NCBI GenBank assembly: GCA_037693485.1
Contig: CM075353.1
Coordinates: 62,763,501 to 62,827,500, forward strand
DNA length: 64,000 nt
Direction of reading: 5' to 3'
Source of the DNA: Kitagawia praeruptora
Taxonomy: Eukaryota > Streptophyta > Magnoliopsida > Apiales > Apiaceae
This document shows positions 34,303 to 46,186 of this stretch, piece by piece (the first letter of the stretch is position 1; each line of letters begins with the position of its first letter). Position numbers and translations under genes: made by a program. The notes beneath the pieces were generated by a model, which did not search any database, was not told where the DNA came from, and worked only from the letters and a program-made list of their open reading frames with translations.

Positions 34303-34637
34303 GGGGTCTGTTCTATGGCAGAACTGTTTCATAACATATGGTTCCAGATCCAACGGTCCTGATTTAAAAAAAAAAATTACACCGTACCGCAGAAACTTTC
34401 CGCGGTACGGAGCAATTACAAAAATACCCTCACTGTTCACGTACCGCAGAAACTTTCCGCGGTACGGTGAACAGTAGATTTTTTATGTGAAAACAGGGGG
34501 CATTTTTGTAATTACTCCGTACCGCGGAAAGTTTCTGCGGTACGGTGTAAATTTTTTTTTAAATCAGGATCCAACGGTCCACAAACCATATGTTGTGTAA
34601 CAGGTCACTGGCAAATGTTTGCCAGTGACCGGGAGCC
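34303..34637. mobile_element. MULE-type MITE with CGCGGTACGG hairpins, TSD TTTTGTTTT
   Basis: 335-bp inverted-repeat element. Flanking TTTTGTTTT (34294-34302, 34638-34646) is a 9-bp direct repeat, though of low complexity. The block ATATGG...CCAACGGTCC...CTGATTT is mirrored at the right end. Inside, the imperfect palindrome CCGTACCGC-GAAA-GCGGTACGG occurs three times. It lies just upstream of the RING gene promoter. Confidence 0.72.
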
Positions 34638-34700
34638 TTTTGTTTTTGCTTGTATTGTGAATTGTGGATTTTCTAGATTCGGTTTATTATCTCTACTTTT

Positions 34701-35935
34701 AGAGCATTCATATCCCTACCTCATCCCTTTCCCTAAATTCTTATTAAAAATAGTAAATTTTCAAACAAAAATAGTAAATTCCTAAAATAATTAAAAATAT
34801 TTTATATCTCATTCCCCATTTTCCATCCCCATATCTCAATATTTTTTTTATATTACTTCTTTCTCTCTCTTTCATTTACAACTTTAACTACCAAAACCCA
34901 CTCACTATCTACAAATATAGTTTATTATTATTAAATGAAAAGAGAGGGGTTTGGGGAAGCTTTTGGGGGAATGAACAAAGTCCCTAAGAGCAGTCACATC
35001 CGGATCCCCATCTCTATATTTATAGGGAAAGTAATCAGTTTTAGCTTAAATAGTTGCTCCATCCGAGTCCCCATTTTGCTGTCTGATTTTAGGGACTAGA
35101 TTTCAGTCCCCATTTATACAGGATACTGTACACCCCCTATCCCCATCTCCAAACTCTCTCTCTCTTGGTTTTAATATATTAAATTGTAGTTGTAATTAAA
35201 ATTGTAAGTGAAAAAGAGAGAAATAAGTAATATAAAAAAGAGTATAGGGATATGGGGATGGAAAATGGGGAATGAGATGTAGGAAATTTTTGAAAATTTT
35301 GGGGATTTACTATTTTTGTTTGGAGATTTACTTTTTTAGTAAGTTTTTGGGGATGGGGATGGGGATGGGGGGTCGGTTGGGAATGCTCTAAGAGCATCTC
35401 CAATGAGCTTCCCTATTTTTGATCCCTAAAATATAATAAAATAATGGTTACCTAAAATATAGGGAACCAAAAAGTTGTTTTACTCTAATGGAAACCCCAA
35501 TATTGATTCCTATATTTTTAAAAAGTAATAATTAATTGGTATCAAAAAGAAAAAGAAGAAGAAATTAAGAGAAATAAATAGTGAAAGAATAAAATAAAGG
35601 GAGAAATTGAAGTGGGAGGTGAGGTGTAAAAATAGGGGATTGCTTTTTGCTCCCCTTATTTTGGGGTTGAGTTTTCTCTCCCCTAAAAATTATAGGGGAT
35701 AGGGAGGCCGGTTGGAGTGATATTTTTCTGTTATAAACCCTTTGATTGTCCACATAAGTAAAATATAGGTAAGGAATGGATGCATTAGAGATGCTTTAAG
35801 TATGGGGACTTGAGTTATGACCCTAAAACTAAACCCCAAAATGGGGAATGGGATGGAGGGGTATTTTAGAAGAAAAGTTGAACAAATCCTCAAATTATGG
35901 GGATGGGAATGGGGTACGAGATGTGAATGCTCTTA
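34701..35935. mobile_element. Cluster of nested AGAGCATC/TCC MITEs
   Basis: At least three related short-TIR units. 34701-35389 starts AGAGCATTCATATCCC and ends GGGAATGCTCT. 35391-35796 starts AGAGCATCTCCAATG and ends CATTAGAGATGCTTT. A further pair of ends lies at 34987 (AGAGCAGTCACATCC) and 35935 (GTGAATGCTCTTA). All are rich in GGGGATGGGGA-type runs near the ends. No coding sequence. Confidence 0.6.
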
Positions 35936-35977
35936 CAGTTTACTCAAAACAAGTCATTTTATGAGAAATGCTAGAAT

Positions 35978-36140
35978 TCCCAAAATATGTTCCAAAATTG
36001 TTACCAAATCCTTGCGTAATTGGTAACTTTCTTAAAATAATATAGGACCCCGCGTGCATATATATGTGCCCACGAATTAAAACCAACCATTTGTCAATGA
36101 CACGTGATTTGTAAAAAATTTTGGAAATATTTTTGGGTAC
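35978..36140. mobile_element. Probable small MITE
   Basis: TCCCAAAATATGTTCCAAAATT near the left end pairs inverted with the AATTTTGGAAATATTTTTGGG block at the right. No clear TSD. Confidence 0.35.
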
Positions 36141-36246
36141 ATACCACTGCTCCACTTAAATTTATGTATAGTAGTAGTACTTGTACTAGTAATTAATTTG
36201 GTAATTGTTGCTAAACATAAGGGGCTGTTTGGGAATGAATTACATA

Positions 36247-36503
36247 TTCCCTCCGTCCCATCCAATTCTTAACACTTTTTTTGTCACTTTCTGGCACGTA
36301 TTTTAAGATGAATTTTAATGATAGTTCCATAACTTATTTTTAAATTTTCTTCTTTTTTTTGTATAAAAATAGGATTGTTCTATTTTTATACAGAAAAAGA
36401 AAATTTCAAAAATAAATTATGGAACTATCCTTAAAATTTACCTTAAAATGCGTACCAAATACCATATTTTAAAATGTTAATAACCGGGTGGGACCGAGGG
36501 ACT
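36247..36503. mobile_element. Stowaway-like MITE
   Basis: Begins TTCCCTCCGTCCC after TA and ends GGGACCGAGGGA, the characteristic Stowaway (Tc1/mariner) end CTCCCTCCGTCCC. The two halves are long inverted repeats (for example ATAACTTATTTTTAAATTTTC and its complement). The right TA is mutated. Confidence 0.72.
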
Positions 36504-36912
36504 TGATTATGGTAACTGACGAGAGTATCTGCCAGACTGCCACGTTACTTCTGCCGACTGTCCCCTGGCCATTGTACACCCACGTAAGCACCAAAACTGT
36601 GTTATGGGAGGCGGGACCCCATATGTTTATTCAGGATAAGGCCTGGGGATGAGGCACTCTGGTTTTTTTTTTTTGATCAATATGAGGCACTCTGGTTAGG
36701 GCTGTAAACGAACCGAGCCGAGTCGATCTTTGATCGAACCGAGCCGAGCTTTAATCTTAACGAACCGAGCCGAGCTTTGATCTTAACGAACCGAGCTAAT
36801 TTCTTAACGAACCGAGCCGAGCTTTGGCCGAACCGAGCCGAACTCGAGTTGTTCACGAACAGCCTCTAGCCGAGCCGAGCTCGATCCGAGCTCGAGCTGT
36901 TCACGAACAATT

Positions 36913-37775
36913 AATTTGGTTGGAGATCTTAGTAGATCACTACTATTCTGAGATGTACTAGTAGCTATTGCTTTGTCACCGATTGTTGTTTCTATTTTTA
37001 AAAAATATTTCTCGACGATCCAACCGTACGGATATCAATATATATCTAATTTAGTGATATTCCCAACTTTTCAAAAAATTAAAAATGAATTTGGTTGGAG
37101 ATCTTAGTAGATCACTACTATTCTGAGATGTACTAGTAACTATTGCTTTGTCACGGATTGTTGTTTTTTTTTTAAAAAATATTTCTCGACGATCCAACCG
37201 TACGGATATCAAGATATATCTAATGTAGTGGTATTCCCAACTTTTCAAAAAATTAAAAATTAATTTGGTTGGAGATCTTAGTAGATCACTACTATTCTAA
37301 CTAGTGATTTGTCACGGATTGTTGTTTCTATTTTTTAAAATATATTTCTCGACGATCCAACCGTACGGATGTCAAGATTTACCTAATTTAGTGATATTCC
37401 CAAATTTTTAAAAAATAATAAATTAATTTGGTTGGAAATCTTAGTAGATCACTACTATTCTAACTAATACTAGTAACTAGTGCTTTGTCACGAATTGTTG
37501 TTTTTATTTTTTAAAAAAAATTTCTCGACGTTCCAACCGTACGGATGTCAAGATATATCTAATTTAACGATATTCCCAAATTTTCAAAAAATAAAAAAAT
37601 AATTTTGTTCGAGATCTTAATAAATCACTATTATTCTAACTAGTACTAGTAACTAGTGCTTTGTCACGAATTGTTGTTTCTATTTTCTTAAAAATATTTT
37701 TCGACGATCTAACCGTACAGATGTTAAGATATATTTAATTTAGTGATATTACCAAATTTTCAAAAAATAAAAATT
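36913..37775. repeat. Tandem array, five ~174-bp units
   Basis: Unit starts AATTTGGTTGGAGATC at 36913, 37088, 37262, 37425 and 37601, with a broken sixth start at 37776. Spacings are 175, 174, 163, 176 and 175 bp. Each unit contains GATCCAACCGTACGGATATC or a variant. Found next to the left terminus of the hAT element. Confidence 0.93.
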
Positions 37776-38899
37776 AATTTGGTTGTAGATAAAAAAATAA
37801 AAAAATAAAAATTATGTTTTTTTTTTCAAAAAACAAATTGCTTTTCTAGACCAACCCAACCCAAGTAATGAATATGACCCGGCCCAAATCAAATATCTAA
37901 AACAGTAAAACCTAATACTAACTATAAATTAAAACACTAAGCCAGTAAGCCGCAAATACTCTTTAATCTAATAACTAAATGTCTAAATCCCTAATTCCTC
38001 TCGACAAAATACTCTCTCAGAGTCTCAGCCGCTCTCTCAAATACTAGGGCTCTAACCCTCTAAGCTCTGTCTAACCTCGAAGCTCTAAGCTCTCTCTCAA
38101 TCCACTATCTAGTCAGTCTCAGTCACTTTCTCAATATTGTAAGTCTCAATCACTGTTTGTTTCGTTTCAATTCGTTTTGACTTCTAATTAAGTGTTATAT
38201 AGTTGTGTGTCAATGTGTGAGCAGTGAGCCTGTGTATGTACTTGTGTAGTTGTGAACTTGTGTGCATATATTTGTGTTGTGTTGATGTTCTTTTACAAAT
38301 CTTGCTTGATGTTCTTTTACTGTTGTGTAGTCATGTATAGACGTATAGTACAAACTACAAAGCATCGTGTGCTTTGCTAATTGATCTAGAAATAGAGTGG
38401 TTCTAACGTCTCACTCAAACTGTCAAACAAAGTGGTTCTAATTGAAAATACACATACTGAGTATGTTCTTTCTTGGATTTTGCTTTTCTGTTGTATATAC
38501 GGATCATTTTTTTTAACTGGATAGGCAAATTGATAACATCAAATTAAAGTTATCTGCAGAACTGGACTGATATTGACATAACTTGAAACATCTAGAATAA
38601 TATGGCCATTCTCTTAAATTCAGAAGGAAGACACGGAGATTGTGATACCTTTAGATTGAGGAATCTGCTGCAGTGCTGCTGATGTTTTTGATCGCGTTTC
38701 AGGTAAGATGATAAATGAACCAGCAAAATAAACCTGCTCTACTTTAAAATATTATATATTTTGAGTTGATCTTGATAGTGTTAGTGCTCTAGAGACAATG
38801 TAATTGTGCTTCTAGGATAAACTATTTTGTTATTCAGTGATTATGTTATATCGATTATTCAACAATGATTTATTATGTCTTTATTTACTGCGATATAAA

Positions 38900-40335
38900 T
38901 ATTAGAACAATAAATGTCCTTGGAATATGTAACATGTATTCTATATCTTTAAGTATGTGACTTAAAAATGAGATTATAATAATAGTGTTAATATTCCTAA
39001 ATATCCCTAATCGAGCATTATTAATATGGGACAATTATAATGCATAAAGATTAGTATGTTTGTTGACTGATGACCACATCTCATTGGTCATAGGTATAGT
39101 GATACTAAAGTCAAGAACATAAGTGCATGTAATATTCTACATGGCACTGGATTGACCCACAGTGAGTTTCTACATGTTGATAATGTCATTAGAAAGACTC
39201 ATAGTGATAATGGTGTAATGATCCTTAGACTTGAGATCATTATATTTCTATACGAGGATTAATATACTTTGACTACATTAAAAGTTACCTTTGACCGGGT
39301 GATGATAAAAATGTACATCGGGTATATTATGAGACGTATGAGAAATATGAATGATAGATAAAGGATTTAACCCTCCTATTATTAGGAGAGATATTATTGG
39401 CCTCTTGATTGAGTGAGACTATGAAAATGCATGGTCATGCTCAAATATTGATTTGTTTTTAATAGTCTACTCATTGATCAAGGAAACCCGGATTAAACAT
39501 TGATGAGGATGACTAATAACATGCCTCGAGTTTAATTTATAATATATGGCTAAAGGGATTATATTACACGGAAACATTAATCATGAAAGGTTTAATTGGA
39601 TCACCAATTATTATTATTACTTGGGTAGCAATGATGTATTACTAGATGCCGCTCATTGTTTATAATTTTATTATTGGATATTAAAATTATAGCCAACGTA
39701 ATAATAACCTAAAGGGTTACACAATAAGAACGTTTAAAAGGAGTTTTAATTTAAATTTCGAATTTAAGTTAATTAATGATAAAATTCGAAATTGGTTATT
39801 TAATTAATTAAGTTAGACTTAGTTAATTAGATTTCGAATTTAAATCATTAAAACCCAAATCAGTTTGGTTTTAGTAGAAGCCCAAACCGATTAGGGTTAA
39901 GCCCAGCTCATTCTCACTTATAAATACATAGAGATGTATTGCTTTAGGGTTAGAGACTTTGCCAAAATCGTTTTTAGCAAATACCCTAGCAGCTCTACAT
40001 CAAGAGAGGCTAGAGAGAGAGAGAGAAAGAGGGCAGATTACGGCTAGTACCAACTCCGGAGATTGTGGAGACAATCGTGCGTTCGTGTGGACTGATTAGC
40101 GAAGCAGATCTCACGAAGAGGGCTGTGTGGTGATCGTTTTTGGACCTCCATCTGTCAACCGAATCGGAAAGCTTTTAAAAGGTACAGATTCTGTCCTCCA
40201 TAATCAACATGTCTTATACACGGATCCTAGGGTTAGGTTTCGGTTTTTTCATTGTTTATTATCGTTTTTCCATTGCGTTTGTTGCCCCGAAACCTATCAG
40301 ATCTGTCATTTTATTTTGTAACTGAGAATCATTGG
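38900..40335 (+). other. LTR-like segment inside the hAT element (possible solo LTR)
   Basis: About 1.4 kb that reads like a plant LTR: a long AT-rich upstream part, a TATA box (CTTATAAATA, 39917-39927), a GA-rich leader (about 40010-40040) and a downstream tail. TAAAT occurs just outside both possible ends (near 38894 and 40337), compatible with a 5-bp TSD, but the ends are not TG/CA. Identity is tentative. Confidence 0.35.
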
Positions 40336-41032
40336 TAAATTATATCTAGTCTTGCTAATTTGAATTTGCTACTTTGAGTTTTTCCCATGACCTAGATGTT
40401 GTGCAGAGTGTAATTACTTATGTGGTTAACTTGTAAGCGAGATAAGGTAGTGCAGTATTGACACCAACATTGATTACAATTTGGTTTAGCATAAACAGTA
40501 TCACTATTGATAGAAAATCTGCTGGTAAATAAATCTTAAAACCTACTATTTCTTGCATATATCTGGTAATTGATGGACAACTTAATTCTCGGGTTTGTGC
40601 AGGCTTTTCCAGTCATATCCTGTTTGGTTTTTATTTGTTTTGAAAAACAAAATATGTGTTAATGTGCAGGTTTATATCTTTTGTCTAATTTATATGTTTA
40701 TCATAGTTGTGTTGAACATTCCAGATCTAAACAACTTCTGCTGCTGTCCGAGGTTTTAGTCATACACTTTGCTGGTGGAATTAATTTCTAAATTTTACCA
40801 GTTGGCTTGGCCTTTTTACTTTGACAATTAGCAGAATACAGGGGCATAATATTAATGCTCCAACAGTCCAACATCTTTATATTCTGTGTCATATTTAGCC
40901 AATCTTGCAATATTCCCTGTTAGAAATTATCAAATGTAGATCATTTATTATTTTCTGTTATTTTTTTGAAGCCTATTACCCATTGTTGCCTGCAGGTCAC
41001 CACTAACATATATGTTGATGTAGAATTGCAGA

Positions 41033-41101
41033 TGGTCGTGTAGAAAGTAGAAACCATGACTTGGAAAAGAATGCTGAAAAGCCAGTGGATATCGTCAATT
41101 A
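41033..41101 (+). other. Exon-like end inside the hAT element
   Basis: After an acceptor-like ...AATTGCAG, the sequence has an open frame GRVESRNHDLEKNAEKPVDI ending VN and TAG at 41099-41101. It could be the last exon of a lost transposase or of a captured gene. No upstream coding exon was found. Confidence 0.3.
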
Positions 41102-41682
41102 GGGGCTGTAACCTTTTGGAAGAATTTGTAACATTTTATTCCTTTTAAGATTTAACGTTTTGGAAGAATTTGTAATAGATCTTTAATTATGACATTATGT
41201 AATATGTAGTACCTTGAAATTCAAGGCTTTGTAACCCAAGGCTTGAATTATGTAGCAGTAGACAGTAGTACACTAGTAGTACCTCCTGGAAGAAAATATT
41301 AAAAGCTACAATTTTTTTTCGAGCTTAACGAGCCGAGCTCGAGCCGAACAATTTCGAGTCGAGCTCGAGTCGAGCTCGAGCCGCACAAGGTAATAGCTCG
41401 GCTCGAGCTAGTTTGATTAACGAACAGATTTTCATGTTCGAGCTCGAGCTAGCTTAGTGAACGAACCGAGCCGAACCGAGCTTTTAACGAGCCGAGCTCG
41501 AGCTTGTTCGCGAACAGCTCGGTTCGTTTACAGCCCTAACTCTGGTTGTTTCAAGGCATTGTTTACGCATTTGTTGACAACTTTACTAGTGGGCGCATGA
41601 CTTTAGGATTTTTTTTTCTAACATGACCTTACGATCTTCGATAAATCTATTATATTATTAATAGCACAACACACCCTTCCGT

Positions 41683-42254
41683 TAGGGGTGTTCATGGGTT
41701 CACCAAACCAATCAAATCGATCCAACCCGACTCTTTTTTCAGCTGTTCAAACCGATAAAAAAAACCCGATACTTGATTGGGTTAGAAAATTTTCAAACCG
41801 ATTTAAATGGGTTGGGTATGGGTTTTATATTTTTTCGGACAACCCAACCCAACCCGATCTAATATATATTTTTTATTTTATAATTTAATATAATTTTATT
41901 TATAGATGTATGATTGCATATGGCGTGTTTGCATATGATTTACGATGTAATTTACATTACTAAAATTATAACAATAATTAAATTAAATATTAACAATAAA
42001 ATCCTAGGTTACACATAATTTAATTTTACTTAAGTTCTCAAAATGAGCTTTACTTTGTGTACTTTAATTTTTTTTTATAAATTTATTTAACCCATTCAAA
42101 CCGAACCAACCCAACCCAAACCGATATATAATGGGTAGGGTTGAGTTATAAAATTATTTTTTAAAGGTTGGGTTAAAAATTTTGAAACCGATTTAATTGG
42201 GTCGGGTTGCAAAAACGTCATCAACCCGGCCAACCCGACCCGCGAACACCCCTA
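41683..42254. mobile_element. hAT-type MITE, TSD CCTTCCGT
   Basis: 572 bp with ends TAGGGGTGTTC (inverted at the right as GAACACCCCTA) and a perfect 8-bp TSD CCTTCCGT (41675-41682, 42255-42262). Subterminal CAACCCGACC / GGGTTGGG words in both orientations. No transposase. Confidence 0.9.
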
Positions 42255-42987
42255 CCTTCCGTGAACCAATTTATTCCAGCTAGGCGTCACATCAGATCTG
42301 TTAACTCTTTCGTTATTCCTCCGTTATGTACTTTTCCATATCCTTCCTACCTTCGAAATTCAAAACCCTTTCGCTGCTCTGATACTTCCCTTCCATCTAA
42401 CGACCATTGCGAACCATGAATTACAGAGGTGAGAATATGTGGATTTCAATAGTTGGCTATATGTATATGTCGGTGTATAAATCAATTTTTTATCTCATTT
42501 TCTTGGTCATCGTCTCTTTCTTTGAAGGACTCGATCAACGCCCCTCGGAATTTATATTTTTGAGGATAAAAATCTTATAATCTCTATTATCCCAGGAAAA
42601 TGAAGCACTATTGAAACTAATCTAGGCCAACCTTGGGCACCGTAATTAAATTTGTGCATAAGTTGTTCGATGTAATGATTCCTCGAATAACAGGAGCAAC
42701 AACGTATTCAGTTCTTTAGGTATTCCTCAAGGTCAGGTGTGACTCTTTAATTTTGGTTCTGTCCAAAAAATTAAACCTTCATATGAATAAGATTTTAGGT
42801 GGTGATCTTACATAATAAGTGTTGCTTTTTTGGATGCTAGCTTCAAACTGATTTTTTTTTATTTTACAAAAAAAGATCGGTTCTAAAGTTATGTCTATTT
42901 GGATGACGATGAGAGGATTTTGGTGCTGTTTTTAGAACTCATCCGTAAGTCTTAATGCTTTCTTCTTTTTTGTTGTATTGTTATTGT

Positions 42988-43579
42988 TGTTGGGCTTGCT
43001 AAGCAGGCCTTAAGTCCACATTAGTATGATATTGTCCGCTTTGGGTTGGGTCAGGCCCGCACGGATTTATTTTTGGGTAACTCCCAAAAGGCCTCATACT
43101 AATGGAGTTAACTGGCTGCTTATAAACTAGCTATCTGCCCCTTCCACAAATGATGTGGGACAATTCCTAACAATATCCCCCTTCACACATCGGGTCCGAC
43201 ACCTGTCGAATCTGCCTCCTTTCTATGTGATCTGCTCCCTTTTGACCCATACTGGAAATTCTGGTTATCTGGCTCCCCCTAGGCCCATACTGGAAAGTCC
43301 ATCTGCTCCCCCTTAAGCCCAACCTTGGATAGCCCATCTACCTTTTCCTTGGATCCATTCTGGAAGCTCATCTGAGATTGTTCTGGACTGTTATAACCAT
43401 AGCTCTGATACCACTCGTTGTGCTTGCTAAGCAGGCCTTAACTCCACATTAGTATGAGGCCTTTTGGGAGTTACCCAAAAATAAATCCGTGCGGGCCTGA
43501 CCCAACCCAAAGCGGACAATATCATACTAATGTGGAGTTAAGGCCTGCTTAGCAAGCACAACGAGGACAATTCCTAACA
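42988..43579 (-). mobile_element. TRIM (miniature LTR retrotransposon), TSD ATTGT
   Basis: 592-bp element. LTRs are 42988-43172 and about 43415-43579, both ending CCTAACA on the plus strand. A primer-site complement GCTCTGATACCA (43402-43413) abuts the right LTR and a purine tract on the minus strand abuts the left one, so it reads on the minus strand. Perfect TSD ATTGT (42983-42987, 43580-43584). The 240-bp interior is noncoding. The core of one LTR is inverted relative to the other (see findings). I do not find the 5S promoter that would mark it as Cassandra. Confidence 0.85.
43415..43579 (-). repeat. TRIM 5' LTR with inverted core
   Basis: Outer arms GCTTGCTAAGCAGGCCTTAA... match the left LTR in direct orientation, but the core (about 43456-43530) is in opposite orientation. 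As a result the whole unit reads as a palindrome with ~38-bp exact arms. Confidence 0.8.
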
Positions 43580-46186
43580 ATTGTGTTGTTTCCCTTTTGT
43601 GGAGTTGTGGAAGTGAATTCTAATTGTTTACAATCTACTAAAACGTTTAATTTTTTATTTTTTTTGGGTTAGGCTTGGGTAATTACTGATAAAAGATGTA
43701 AACTTTGACACTCGATACCTTGTAAAATTTAAAATGTCCCATAAAAGTGAGTTTTATATTGAAATGTGCCACAACATGCTAGCAGAAATGTGTTAAACTG
43801 CTCAAAAGGGAAGCACTGCATTTTTTATAATCTATATGTACCTGTGAAGCTGAAATATTTGTTTGTTGTTTAACTGAATATCTTGGTTAGCACTGTGAAT
43901 TCTAATGCATTGTACATATATCACTCTCCTATAATTAGTATCATGTTAATGTAGTTTCTATATGCTCGATATCTATCAAAATCAGGCCCTCATGTATTAT
44001 GTGTTGTTAGTAAGCTTAGTAGGGATAATATTCATTATATGTTCAAACAAATTATAAGCAGTGGAAAGAAGAAATTGAGTGTTGGAAAAGTATTGTCCTT
44101 CTGGATAGGGCTTTGCCGGAATGGTAAAATAATAGGGTGTAGTTTTAATCTATCATTTCTGTATGATTACTTTTACAAAATAGAAGTTCTTGTGACTTGA
44201 GCTTACACCCTAGACTCTTGGATGATAGTATCCATTAAATACTTGGATTTGGACATCAAATAATAAATTGAACGTACGCAAGAAAGAGTTATTTCCTGGT
44301 TACTTGCATGCTATATCTGTTCACTAAAACAAAGTTACAGTTTTATATTATGATTATTCATCTCTAGCTGGGACTACTAAAACTCTGAAAGTAGGTTGAT
44401 CTATTTTTGACTATTTTATGAAGCTACTAATAAACATTTCTCAAAAGTATAGCCTTGATCTTTATACTCGTGCATTAGGAAATTAGATTCCAATGCCCCA
44501 AATCGCCCTATGTTATATTTTGACATGTTTCTTAGATATTAAACTAGCTTATTATTTCAGTGCATCTAACGCAAACTTAATTATCATGATTATCCCGTAC
44601 ATTTTTCCAGGTATCTCACAAACTCTGAATAGAGGTATAACTTCATTATATATTACAATTGTTGCATGCTGGAAGTATCTATAGACAGTCACCCTGCTCC
44701 TTGATTGCCTGATGCCCAGGGTTACACATTTACCAAATTCGTTCCCTTCCGTTTGTCAGTGACATTTTTGCCGCTTGCTCACTGATGCCAGAAGCCGCAC
44801 TCCCTGAAAAGAGAAGATGTGGGGGTAGTTTCTCTGCCCTCTGTCATGAGTTCTATTTATCGCAGTTTAATTCAGCTTCATTTAATGGAATCTTTGTGGG
44901 AAAGCAAGGTGTAAATTAAGTCATTGAAAAGAAGAAGAAAGCATGTTATTTTGTCATGGCTCTTCAAAAATTATTTGTTGGTAGCGGCTATATGGTGAGT
45001 AATGTCGGCTTCACAAAACCTGTAACTCTTTTGTTACTGTAAGGTGGCCCCGAACAAGGGTTGGAAGTCCTTTGAAAGGTTGTAAGTTTTACTCTCTTAT
45101 ATTTATATTAACTGCAACTTTCAACCATTCAAAGAATTTTTTTCAGCATATTTCTTTTCATGAATAAATATTCATGGTGCTTCGTTTTCGTCTGCTCCTC
45201 TCCAGCTGATGTCGATGGCAAATCTCCATTTTTAAATAAGGAACAACAACATTAGAAGAATCATATTTAAATTAAACATTACTCTCAAATTTAAACATCT
45301 ACTTATGTAGCTTAACAGAAACTAAGTTTTATATGAAGTATGAACCTCTACATAATTAACTATCAAATTTATCATAATAATCCTGCTTTGTGCGTGCGTT
45401 TTTTTCGGTAAAATTAGTTATTGAGTTCATTTTAGCTATTACTTAAGCGAAATGATTGAATAGTTTGTTAATGCATTGCAGCTTTCTAGGAATCATTTCC
45501 AGCATTAGCAAATTTATAATTTTATAATAAAGGGACATGAAAGTTTGGATTTCTATAACATTTAGCCAATCTATATGGCTTGATTTATGGCTCCTTGGCA
45601 TTTACTTTTAACCTTCAGCTTGGGATCCTACTCTTTATAATTGCGTCTCAGATTTGAGCGGATCCCACATTGTAGTTACCTTCCATGACAGTGTTATATA
45701 AGATAATTTTTTTATTAGTGGATGTATTACCTGTTAATGTGGTGGTTAATTAAATATGAATCAAAGATCTTCCATGCGCTTAGTACATCTTATGTACTTA
45801 TATTGACTAATCTATCAATTTTGTCCAGAACACTGGTGGATCAAGTGGATTAAAGATGAAACAAAACAATAAAAGGTGAACACTCAATAATTGTTGCTTT
45901 TATATTTTTAAACTATTGTTAAGATATAAACTAGCTTATTGTTTAATTGCATCTATAGAAACTTAATTACCCTTACCAGCCTGTATATAGACTCTTTACT
46001 ACCATCTTAAAAGTTCACTTTTTAAAACTGTCATAAGGTTGTTATGCTTTCTAAACTATTTTATTCATTGAAATTACCAGGTTATGTGCCATACAAAATA
46101 GGTCAAATTGTAGAAAGATGAATGCAACACCTACATCTTTTTAGGAAATGTATATAGTATATTCTCTGTCATTTAGTTTTGATAAT

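Larger units (their letters stand above)
36697..41538. mobile_element. 4.8-kb non-autonomous hAT element, TSD ACTCTGGT
   Basis: 4842 bp with perfectly matching ends TAGGGCTGTAAACGAACCGAGC and an 8-bp TSD ACTCTGGT (36689-36696, 41539-41546). Subterminal CCGAGC/GCTCGG words fill about 200 bp at each end. Inside are a 5-copy tandem array (36913-37775), an apparent spliced leader region (about 37990-38710), a segment like a foreign LTR (about 38900-40335), and a short terminal exon-like ORF (41033-41101). No transposase ORF is present although the size is that of autonomous hATs, so it needs transposase in trans. Confidence 0.85.
42263..46181 (+). other. Possible exons of an unrecognised host gene; otherwise no gene
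   Basis: Several short stretches look like plant exons with splice signals. An ATG at 42417 is followed after 13 nt by GTGAGAA. A block VAPNKGWKSFE sits between an AG and GT near 45043-45080. After TTTGTCCAG at about 45829, a 16-codon block NTGGSSGLKMKQNNKR ends in AAAAG/GTGAAC. ADVDGKSPFLNKEQQH and a stop follow CTCCAG near 45205. They do not assemble into one confident frame and I recognise no protein. Large introns or a decayed gene are both possible. A TRIM (42988-43579) is inserted here. Confidence 0.25.

Noticed and set aside
36697..41538. Autonomous hAT transposon
   Set aside because: Length and ends fit, but no dimerisation domain or any transposase ORF is present.
42988..43579. Cassandra-type TRIM
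   Set aside because: The 5S rRNA promoter that defines Cassandra is not seen in either LTR.
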